DNA of 29,542 nt. It comes from Trebonia sp035294225. Its GTDB lineage: Bacteria > Actinomycetota > Actinomycetes > Streptosporangiales > Streptosporangiaceae. The stretch spans positions 1 to 29,542 of the forward strand of contig DATGLH010000176.1 of NCBI GenBank assembly GCA_035294225.1, in the 5' to 3' direction. The stretch's first letter is position 1. Every line of letters begins with the position of its first letter. The notes under the pieces are model-generated. The model saw only the letters and a list, made by a program, of their open reading frames with translations. It was not told the DNA's origin and made no database searches. The translations under genes and the position numbers were made by a program. Positions 23,000 to 29,542 of this stretch are shown one piece after another.

Positions 23000-23356
23000 C
23001 CGCGCTGGCCAGCCTCCCCCGGCATCGGGCCAGCCAGCCGCTCCCGGCCCGGGCCACGCGGTTTGTCCCGCCCGCCGTCCTCCCCGCCGTCTCGCCCCGC
23101 CGGCTGCCCTCCCCGCCCGCCGGCTGGTCCCTCCCCGCCCGCCGACGCGGGTTCTGAGGGCCGCGGGCCACATACCTATGGGGCTGTGGGCCACATACCC
23201 ATATAGAGCGGGGCGGTGGGCCACAGCCCCAATACGCGCGCTGCCCGGCGGGGAGACGCGCGCTGCCCCGCGGCGAGACGCGCGGCCGGCCGCCGCCGGG
23301 CAGCCCGAAGGGCGATTGCCGCTGATGGCATTGTGACTGCCGGGGCCTTGCGGCCG
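23000..23356. repeat. Convergent intergenic region with several short repeats
   Basis: No gene supported. CCCTCCCCGCCCGCCG occurs twice near 23108-23145. GGGCCACA recurs at 23165, 23188 and 23218, each inside an imperfect TGTGGGCCACA dyad, and an 11-bp pair TGGGGCTGTGG / CCACAGCCCCA (about 23179-23231) could fold around two of them. A 22-bp unit starting ACGCGCGCTGCCC repeats about 2.4 times at 23235-23290 with small differences. The stretch between DsrE and gatD ends may hold terminators for both. Confidence 0.6.
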
Positions 23357-24070
23357 TCACTGCTGGGTTGCTGCCGCCAGACGTTCCCCGCGCAGGCGCT
23401 GGGCTAGCTCCTCCGCCTGCGGGGGAAGCGGGGGAAGCGGCCCGGCTGCCCAGGAGAGCAGCAGGTCGGCCAGCCCGGGGTTGCGCACCAGCGCCGGGCC
23501 GTGCAGGTAGGTGCCGAGTACCCGGCCCGAGTAGGCGCCCTCGGTGCCGTCCCCGTTGCCGACGCCCAGCGTGGTGCGGGCGAGCGGCCGGGCACGCGGG
23601 CCGAGCCTGGTGACGCCCTGGTGGTTCTCGAACCCGGTGAGCCTGGGCACGTTCAGCGCCGGATCCGCGTCGGCCACGATCTCGCCGACCGCGCGGCGCT
23701 CGCCGCGGCCGCTGTGGATATCCAGCAGGCCGAGCCCGGGAACCGGAGCGTCGTCCGCCCCCCCGAACGTGGCGCCCAGCATCTGGTAGCCCGCGCAGAC
23801 CGCGAAGATCACCGCGCCGCGCTCGGCCGCCTCGTGCAGGCCGCCGTCTGCCCGCAGCCGGCGCGTGGCCAGCGTCTGCGGCAGGTCCTCGCCGCCGCCC
23901 ATCAGGTAGATGTCGCCGTCGCGCGGCACCGGCTGGTCGGAGTTCACCTCGGTCACCCCGACGGGCAGCCCGCGCAGCCGGGCGCGCCGTTCGAGCACGA
24001 GCACGTTGCCGCGATCCCCGTAGGTGCTGAGCAGGTCCGGGTAGATCCACACCAACCGCAGCGGCCTCAA
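23357..24070 (-). CDS. gatD: Lipid II isoglutaminyl synthase, glutaminase subunit GatD
   Basis: 237 residues. GatD is a class I (CobQ-like) glutamine amidotransferase that supplies ammonia to MurT for amidation of D-isoglutamate in lipid II, which lets peptidoglycan be cross-linked. The nucleophile is Cys92 in VCAGYQMLG and the catalytic histidine His190 in GTYLHGPAL. YPDLLSTYGDRGNV (10-23) is a family hallmark. The ATG overlaps the murT stop as ATGA, so the two subunits are made together in the membrane-proximal cytoplasm. Confidence 0.96.
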   Translation of the reverse strand: MRPLRLVWIYPDLLSTYGDRGNVLVLERRARLRGLPVGVTEVNSDQPVPRDGDIYLMGGGEDLPQTLATRRLRADGGLHEAAERGAVIFAVCAGYQMLGATFGGADDAPVPGLGLLDIHSGRGERRAVGEIVADADPALNVPRLTGFENHQGVTRLGPRARPLARTTLGVGNGDGTEGAYSGRVLGTYLHGPALVRNPGLADLLLSWAAGPLPPLPPQAEELAQRLRGERLAAATQQ

Positions 24071-25320
24071 TCGGTCCTCCCCAGGACGGCACGGTACTGC
24101 TGGAACGCCGTGTAGTTCGCAAGCACCTCCAGGCGGGGCGCGCCGGCCGCGTCGATCGCCTCGTCGATATCGTTCACCAGCCGGAACGGCACCTCGTCGG
24201 CTTCCAGCCGGACGGCCAGGTCCAGCTTGCGCTCACCGCCGACGAGGACCGCGCGGCCGCGCAGCCGCCGGTAGTCGACATCCCACAGCCACGAGGTGTC
24301 ACGGCCGTCGGGGCCCTGCGCGTTCACCGAGAGCAGCACCGGCACGGGCGGGGGTGCCAGCACGTCGAGAGCCTCCAGCCAGCCTGCCGGGTTCTTGGCG
24401 AGCAGCAGCCGGATCTCACAGCCCCGGCGGCGCACCTGCGTGTACCGCCCCGCCACCGAGGTGACGGCGCGCAGCTCGCACAGCGCCTGCGTGATGGTCA
24501 CGCCGAACGCGTCCGCCACCGCTAGCGCCACGACCGCGTTGGACCGGTTGGCCCGGCCGGGCAGCGCCAGCTCGAGCGGGCGGGCACGCCCGGACGGATC
24601 GATCACATGGTCGCCGGTGAGCACCCAGCTGACCGGCGGACGCCGGTTGGCGCATTCGCGGCAGGACCAGTCGTCCCCCTCCCGCTCCAGGTGAGCGCCG
24701 CAGTGCGGGCAGCACCACGAGTCGTCGCGCCAGCGCTGCCCCGCGGCGACCCAGGTGACCTGGCGCGCGGCGGCCGCCGCCCAGGCGACCAGCGGGTCGT
24801 CGGCGTTGGCCACCACCCGGCATCCGGGCGCGTCGGCGAGCGCTTCCCGCCAGCGGCGGGCGAGCAGCCAGATCTCTGCCGCGCGGTCCATCTGGTCCCG
24901 GCTCAGGTTCAGCAGCACGACCACCTTGGGCCTGGTCGCCTTGACCATCGCCGGAATGTACTTCTCGTCCGTTTCGAGGACCGCGATCGGCGCGTCCGGC
25001 GCGCGGCTCAGCGCCGCCGTGAGCCCGGCCTCCATGTTGGCGCCGTACACGTTGGACGCGATCTCCTGCCCGAGCGCGTTCAGCGCCGCGCTGATCAGCC
25101 GCGTGGTCGTCGTCTTGCCGTTCGTCCCGGTGACCAGGACGATCCGGCGGCCCTGCGCGAGCAGCGACAGGAGGTCCGGCTGGAGCCGCAGGCCGATGAT
25201 GCCGCCGATGACCGAGCCGTCCCGCCCGGCGAGGCGCGAGACCGTGGCGGCAGCGCCGCCGACCGTGGCGGCGAGCCTCGCCCGCATCGGCAGCCTGACA
25301 CGGTGGTTGTTGTCGTCCAT
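24067..25320 (-). CDS. murT: Lipid II isoglutaminyl synthase, Mur-ligase-like subunit MurT
   Basis: 417 residues. MurT activates the D-glutamate carboxylate of lipid II with ATP and joins ammonia from GatD. The P-loop GTNGKT is at 65-70. ETDEKYIPAM (116-125), the Mur-ligase centre LNLSRDQMDR and a Cys4 zinc ribbon (CCPHCG at 203-208, CREC at 220-223), typical of MurT and unlike ordinary Mur ligases, are present. The C-terminal DUF1727-like region follows. The ATG at 25320 has TAGCAT 8 bases upstream and no ribosome site; the ATG at residue 12 (25287) also gives a normal family N-terminus. Confidence 0.96.
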   Translation of the reverse strand: MDDNNHRVRLPMRARLAATVGGAAATVSRLAGRDGSVIGGIIGLRLQPDLLSLLAQGRRIVLVTGTNGKTTTTRLISAALNALGQEIASNVYGANMEAGLTAALSRAPDAPIAVLETDEKYIPAMVKATRPKVVVLLNLSRDQMDRAAEIWLLARRWREALADAPGCRVVANADDPLVAWAAAAARQVTWVAAGQRWRDDSWCCPHCGAHLEREGDDWSCRECANRRPPVSWVLTGDHVIDPSGRARPLELALPGRANRSNAVVALAVADAFGVTITQALCELRAVTSVAGRYTQVRRRGCEIRLLLAKNPAGWLEALDVLAPPPVPVLLSVNAQGPDGRDTSWLWDVDYRRLRGRAVLVGGERKLDLAVRLEADEVPFRLVNDIDEAIDAAGAPRLEVLANYTAFQQYRAVLGRTD

Positions 25321-25399
25321 TGCGGCCGATGCTATCCGGTCAGCGGCCGCTTGACGTCCGCGACGAGAATGCCGCCGGGCGCCGGGTGCGCTCTGGCGC

Positions 25400-25435
25400 T
25401 TTCCGGCAGCCCGGACGTTTCCGGCAGCCCGGACG
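25400..25435. repeat. Exact 18-bp tandem duplication
   Basis: TTTCCGGCAGCCCGGACG is present twice head to tail (25400-25417 and 25418-25435) in the 145-base gap between the TraG-like gene and murT. The internal CCGG-CAG-CCCGG can form a weak hairpin. Confidence 0.9.
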
Positions 25436-25465
25436 TGAGAACGCCGAAGCCGCTCCGGCCGGCCA

Positions 25466-27526
25466 TCAGCGTCTGCGCCAGTCCAAGCGGGCGGGCGGCG
25501 GTCCGACGTTCGGTTGCGGCGTCCCCGGGCGGGGGCCCTGCGGCGGCTGCCCGGCCGCGGCCGTGGCGCGGAGCGCGGCGGCCTGCGCGAGCGGGGTCAT
25601 CGTGGCGGCCTCAAGGCCGCCGATCGCCGGGTTGGCGTCGGCGAGGAAGACCTGCCGGCCCGCCGCCGTGGCGTAGCTGATGATCATCGCGGTGGGCGGC
25701 AGCCGCTGCAGTTCGGAGGCTTCGACGAGGAACTCCCGCGAACGCTGCGCGGACTGGGCCAGCGACTGGCTGTCGCCGGCCGCCAGCGTGGTCGACGCGC
25801 CCCACGCCGTGCTCGCGGCGATCCCCGCGGTAAACGACTCGGACTCGCTCGTCCCGCGTGACGTGCCCTCCTGCGCGGAGCGGGACGTGCCGCCGGCGAG
25901 CGGCAGCAGGCTGCTCCCCGCCGGACGGGAGCGCCCGCTGCCACGCGAGGTCGTCTCGCTGTCCGAAGCCGAGGCGGCCACCGATGACGAGCCGCTCACC
26001 GTGCTGGTGTAGGAAACCCCGGCCGTGTCCGTCACGGAGGTCCCGATGGTCTCGGTGAGCTGGGAGAGCACGAAGCGGTGTTCGGTTCCGATCTGCTCGC
26101 TCGCCGCCTTCGCGTCTTCGGCGTTGCCGAGCCGCATGAACGCGACGGCGGCGTTTCCCCTTCCTATCCGCTGGCGCACCCGGGGCGGGATCGACCGGTA
26201 GGCGAGCACGAGCCCGGACCGCGAGTTCTCGGCGGCGTCAGCGAGCCGGTCGAGCACGTCGTCACGCAGCCGTTCCGCGCCGAGCAGGAAGAACGCATGC
26301 TGCCAAGGCCGGCCGGCCGGCGCCCGGCTGAGCAGGTGGGTCAGGGCGGTGACGGCGAAGCTGCCGAGTATCTTGGCCGACGCCGTGCCAACCCGCTTGT
26401 CCAGCGCGACGACGCGCAGCCGGCTGCGCGGGACGGAAACCGGTTCGCTGCCGGTGGCGGCCAGCTTGCGAAGCAGGGACTCGATGCCCAGCGCCCGCTC
26501 GAGGACCACCCGGTCGGCCGCGCCCCGGCCGAACAGCGTGCTCACCCGGCTGAGCTCGTCCTCGGTGAGCAGGCCCGCGGCCACGTCGTCCCGCGGATCA
26601 CCGACCTGCGCCAGCGCGCGCAGCGCGGCGGCCACGCTGGCGAACCGGACGCCGTCGCCGCCGGCGGCGAGCACGCTCATGATCCGCTCCAGGATCGCGC
26701 TGTCGGCCGCCAGGCCGGCCGCGGAGTCCCGTTCCTCGGCCACGCTGACCGACAGCGCGAGGACGTCGGCGAGTTCGCCTATGCCGAGGGAAGACCCGAA
26801 GTCCAGCCGGGGAAGGTCTTCCGGCAGCACCCAGACGGCGGGCCGGACGCCGCCGTCCCGGGCGACCGCGATCAGGTCGGCCGCCACCGCCCCGCCGGAC
26901 AGATCGACCACGGTGACCTCCCCGCCTGCGGCGAGCCTGTGGGCGGCGGTCATCGTCAGCAGTGCCGACCACCCGGACAATGTCCCGCCGACCACGTCCA
27001 CCCGGTCGATGCCGGGCGGGAGCGACACGGCATACCAGCGTTTCTGGCTCTCGTAAGCGAACCGCCGCTCCTGCCAGTCCCTGACCTGCCGGGCATGTTC
27101 GGCCTGCCGCTCGAAGAGGCGGCTCTCCTGGTCCGCGCGGAGCCGCTCGACCCGAAGCCGCTCGGCGGCGATCCGGGCTCGCAGGGCCCGCTGTCCCTGC
27201 CAGACCGCGTAGCCGCTCAGCCCGCCGGCGGCCACGCACGCGGCGATGACCGGAGCGGCGACGATCGCGGGCAGCCAGCCGCCGGCGACGCAGACCGCGC
27301 ACCCGGCCGCGACCGCGGCCGCCGCGGCGCAGGCCATCCGCAGCGGCCTGCTGATCAGGTTCTCTTCGCGCCGCTGCGCCGCGAGCCAGGCGGCGGAGAG
27401 CTCCTCTCGTTCCGGCGGCGCCGGCCGCCGCGGCGGCGGGCCCGGGTCCAGGTACAGGGCCGCGTACTGCCAGCCCAGGTAAATCCGGTCCGACGGCGGC
27501 GGGGACGCTCCCGGGGGCGGCGTCAC
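25466..27526 (-). CDS. TraG/VirD4-like membrane protein with degenerate P-loop and Ser-rich segment
   Basis: 686 residues from the GTG at 27526, which overlaps the upstream stop as GTGA. Order: Pro-rich start; two helices (about 64-84, 86-108); a charged, probably coiled-coil segment (112-165); a RecA-like core with VVGGTLSGWSALL (178-190) where Walker A would be, with Trp instead of the catalytic Lys; EVTVVDLSGG (203-212) as the next strand; AFFLLGAERL near 411. Then LGNAEDAKAASEQIGTEHRF and a Ser/Thr-rich linker (495-600), and PPTAMIISYATAAGRQVFLAD. The last part and the linker resemble actinobacterial TraG/VirD4-like conjugation proteins. It could be a coupling protein that has lost ATP hydrolysis. 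Its role is unknown. Confidence 0.75.
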   Translation of the reverse strand: MTPPPGASPPPSDRIYLGWQYAALYLDPGPPPRRPAPPEREELSAAWLAAQRREENLISRPLRMACAAAAAVAAGCAVCVAGGWLPAIVAAPVIAACVAAGGLSGYAVWQGQRALRARIAAERLRVERLRADQESRLFERQAEHARQVRDWQERRFAYESQKRWYAVSLPPGIDRVDVVGGTLSGWSALLTMTAAHRLAAGGEVTVVDLSGGAVAADLIAVARDGGVRPAVWVLPEDLPRLDFGSSLGIGELADVLALSVSVAEERDSAAGLAADSAILERIMSVLAAGGDGVRFASVAAALRALAQVGDPRDDVAAGLLTEDELSRVSTLFGRGAADRVVLERALGIESLLRKLAATGSEPVSVPRSRLRVVALDKRVGTASAKILGSFAVTALTHLLSRAPAGRPWQHAFFLLGAERLRDDVLDRLADAAENSRSGLVLAYRSIPPRVRQRIGRGNAAVAFMRLGNAEDAKAASEQIGTEHRFVLSQLTETIGTSVTDTAGVSYTSTVSGSSSVAASASDSETTSRGSGRSRPAGSSLLPLAGGTSRSAQEGTSRGTSESESFTAGIAASTAWGASTTLAAGDSQSLAQSAQRSREFLVEASELQRLPPTAMIISYATAAGRQVFLADANPAIGGLEAATMTPLAQAAALRATAAAGQPPQGPRPGTPQPNVGPPPARLDWRRR

Positions 27527-29241
27527 GGCCGGGCTCCCCGCGGCAGCCGTGCGCGTACGGCCTGCCCCAGCTCGGTTAGCCGGTGCCCCGGCGCGTTCAC
27601 CACGAGCACGAACTGCCCAGGGCGCAGCGACAGCAGCGCCCGCGCCGGCACCGCGGGACGGGGGACGAACTCCATCCTCCCCGGCAGGGCGGCCGGCGCG
27701 GGTACCATGCCGGTCCGCGCGGCGAGGTGATCGGCCGCGGCCGGGTCGGCGACCCGGTGGACCAGGACGGTGTTCATCAGGGCCGCGAGGTCCGCCGCGG
27801 CGGCCGGCGACGTCGTGGTGACGAGCACCGGCAGACCGGCGGATGCCCCGCCGGTCACCAGCCCGGCGAGCGTTCCGGCCGCCTTGTCCCATCCGTGCAG
27901 CCAGATCAGGCCGTCGCCGTCGACGCCGATCCGGCGCAGCTCCTCGCCGAGCGCCAGGAGGTCGGCGTGCACCAGGCCCGCGACGCGCCGCGCTTCCAGG
28001 CTGAACAGCACGGCCGAGCGCTGCCTGATCACACGGGCGAGGTCGATACCGCCGGGAGCCGGGGACAGCCAGCGGCCAGCCGCCGACCCGCGGATTCCAT
28101 CGAGCTCGCGTGCGGCCGCCAGCACGCCTGCGGGATCCGCCCGGGCGGCCTCCGCGGCTGCGCGGACCATTCGCGCCAGCCGGTCCCGGCGCGGGCTCGC
28201 CGCTGACACCAGCCCGAGCCGGGCGTGCAGGGCCATCGGGCTGAGCAGGTGCCGCACGTCGTCCAGGACCGGGATCCGCCAGTCGGCGGGCACCTCGTCG
28301 ATCAGCTCGAACACTGCGCGCAGGTAGGGCTGTGCGCCGTGCGCGGAATCGCCGAGCATGGCGAGGGCCATGGCCAGCCGTCGTTCCGGGCCGGCGTGGC
28401 GGAACGGCTCGTAGTGGCCGTCGCCAGTCCCGAACGCCTGGAGCGGCGTCCCGGTCGCCGCGCAGGCCGCGGTGAGCGCTCCGGCGACCGCCGGGTCACT
28501 GCCCAGGTCCACCGTGATCACGGGCTTACGGCGGCGCAACGCGGCGTGCACCACCTGGAGGCTGGTCACCGTGATCTCCTGTGCCACCGCGCCGGTGACC
28601 AGGGCTCCGCCCGCCATCTCGGGCCAGCTGAGCGTTACCCGGGCGCCGCTGGACGGCGCGACGCCCAGGACGAACCCCTCCCTGGTGACCATGGCTCCCG
28701 CGCGGATGGCGCGGGCGGCCGCCGCGCCGCGGGCCGCCGCGAGCGCACCGGGCCGCGGCGGCGGAACCGCCCATTCGTCGGTGTGCATCCAGTCGAGCCA
28801 GCCGGCCAGCGCGGCTTCGGCGGCCGCGGCGATCAGCGCGAGCGGGAACTGCCCCGGCAGCCAGCCGCCGAGGCCGGCGAACGCCCCGTGCGGGTGCAGC
28901 AGGCGGGCGAGCGGGTGACCACCGCCGCTCAGGTAGCCGAGGATGTGCGCCGGCCCGGCGGCGAAGCCGGCGGCCGCCGTGCGCGGCCCTACCGCCAGCG
29001 TCCAGGCGAGGCCCGCCGCCGCGGGCACGGCCAGCCACGACAGACGCCACCTGGTTACCTTGCTCACGCAACGGAACACGACCGCCAGAACGAACGTGAG
29101 CTGGGCGAACAGCAGGTGCACGAGGAGCACGAAGACGGCGCAGGCGGCGATGACCTCCCCGCGGCGGGGGAGCTCCATCGGAATCAGGTGGCGAGCACGC
29201 CGCGGCGCGGGTGCCGTCCCTTGCATCACCTCGGCCGGCAT
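27523..29241 (-). CDS. Membrane-anchored VirD4/TraG-like pseudo-ATPase
   Basis: 572 residues from the ATG at 29241; starts at 29226 or 29178 are possible because no good ribosome site is seen. Helices at about 29-57, 68-88 and 128-147 anchor a cytoplasmic RecA-like domain. GGALVTGAVAQEIT (211-224) stands where GATGSGKT-type Walker A occurs in TraG/VirD4 proteins, so the GKT is lost. VITVDLGSDP (241-250) is the strand that follows. LIWLHGWDKAAG (445-456) is at the Walker B place but lacks the acidic pair, and PVLVTTTSP (471-479) resembles the strand after it. The C-terminus has RPGQFVLVVNAPG. It overlaps the second TraG-like gene by 4 bases, so the two probably form one complex. Confidence 0.75.
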   Translation of the reverse strand: MPAEVMQGTAPAPRRARHLIPMELPRRGEVIAACAVFVLLVHLLFAQLTFVLAVVFRCVSKVTRWRLSWLAVPAAAGLAWTLAVGPRTAAAGFAAGPAHILGYLSGGGHPLARLLHPHGAFAGLGGWLPGQFPLALIAAAAEAALAGWLDWMHTDEWAVPPPRPGALAAARGAAAARAIRAGAMVTREGFVLGVAPSSGARVTLSWPEMAGGALVTGAVAQEITVTSLQVVHAALRRRKPVITVDLGSDPAVAGALTAACAATGTPLQAFGTGDGHYEPFRHAGPERRLAMALAMLGDSAHGAQPYLRAVFELIDEVPADWRIPVLDDVRHLLSPMALHARLGLVSAASPRRDRLARMVRAAAEAARADPAGVLAAARELDGIRGSAAGRWLSPAPGGIDLARVIRQRSAVLFSLEARRVAGLVHADLLALGEELRRIGVDGDGLIWLHGWDKAAGTLAGLVTGGASAGLPVLVTTTSPAAAADLAALMNTVLVHRVADPAAADHLAARTGMVPAPAALPGRMEFVPRPAVPARALLSLRPGQFVLVVNAPGHRLTELGQAVRARLPRGARP

Positions 29242-29346
29242 CTACTTTAGGTTGCCAGTACGGCACCGTGCGTGTCCAGACATCTCGCATCTGTCCGGTT
29301 AACCAGCATCGGGGCGTCATTGACCTATTCGCCGCACCGCCCTGGA

Positions 29347-29542
29347 TCAGGACCCGCCTGGGCCGTCCCCCGCCAGGAGCGAGTCGCCCATCTCCACGAC
29401 GACGCGGAACCGGTCGGGCTTCAGGACGACGACCGTCAGCCCGGCCGGGGTTCCGGTGGCATGGTCGTCGAACCTGATCGTCACCGAGATGGCCGGCTGG
29501 CCGGGAACCAGCCGCAGGCTCCGCGCGACCGACGGCTGCGGC
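29347..29542 (-). CDS. C-terminal end of an unknown gene, cut by window edge
   Basis: The last 64 residues of a frame entering from the right, ending TGA at 29347. The sequence includes SVARSLRLVPGQPAISVTIRFD and a valine-rich LTVVVLKPDRFRVVVEMGDSLL, with strong G/C third-position bias, so it is very likely coding. It looks like beta-strand-rich protein; no family is recognised. About 105 bases separate it from the TraG-like pair, so it could belong to the same operon. Confidence 0.65.
   Translation of the reverse strand, partial: PQPSVARSLRLVPGQPAISVTIRFDDHATGTPAGLTVVVLKPDRFRVVVEMGDSLLAGDGPGGS

Noticed and set aside
29242..29346. A clear promoter for the TraG-like pair
   Set aside because: TAAAGT lies too near the ATG and no matching -35 could be found, so no promoter is called.

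Overview
The window reads as chromosome from a very GC-rich actinomycete. Codons nearly always end in G or C, GTG starts are frequent, and the locus combines a rex-hemA-hemC-hemD operon, a mycobacterial-type bS22 small ribosomal protein, the MurT/GatD pair and a Nur-type Fur regulator. A Streptosporangiaceae-like host is my inference. Nearly all genes lie on the minus strand. I recognise only a PLDc_N-type membrane protein, a DsrE-family protein and a 12-codon ORF on plus. I see no tRNA, rRNA, CRISPR array, insertion sequence or integrase.

Left part (1-7768): a truncated Pro/Arg-rich protein of unknown function at the edge diverges from a small two-helix membrane protein. Then, read in the minus direction, come a primase/polymerase-like protein, hemL, a histidine phosphatase, resA, resB and ccsB. 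The last three are a System II cytochrome c maturation set. resA has no stop codon where resB begins and stays open for about 295 bases inside resB. No ccdA lies between them.

Middle (7960-16426): the heme operon rex-hemA-hemC-hemD-hemB is tightly packed. It is preceded by a promoter that carries a near-consensus Rex operator, so heme synthesis is probably tuned to the NADH/NAD+ ratio. hemB and hemL supply the remaining early tetrapyrrole steps, and resA/resB/ccsB use the heme. Upstream lie a glutaredoxin coupled to an unusual Gly/Tyr-rich protein with an ABM domain, and the 32-residue bS22.

Right-middle (16705-22999): a small excisionase-type HTH protein is flanked on both sides by copies of the 11-mer CTCACGCAGTC. 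Then come AcuC-type deacetylase, proC, proline dehydrogenase, YgfZ, a Nur-like Fur regulator, a nitrobindin with a tiny membrane ORF before it, and a DsrE protein. Between nur and nitrobindin, on plus, is a well-formed promoter, a 16-base almost full-length match to the 16S anti-Shine-Dalgarno region, and a 12-codon ORF with an HxCxxC sequence. It forms a self-contained small transcription unit and is the most intriguing item here.

Right end (23357-29542): gatD and murT (lipid II amidation), then two overlapping genes for membrane-anchored TraG/VirD4-like proteins whose P-loops both lack the catalytic lysine, and the tail of an unknown gene. The paired pseudo-ATPases are a second candidate for an undescribed system. 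Several intergenic regions carry short exact tandem duplications of 15-22 bp.
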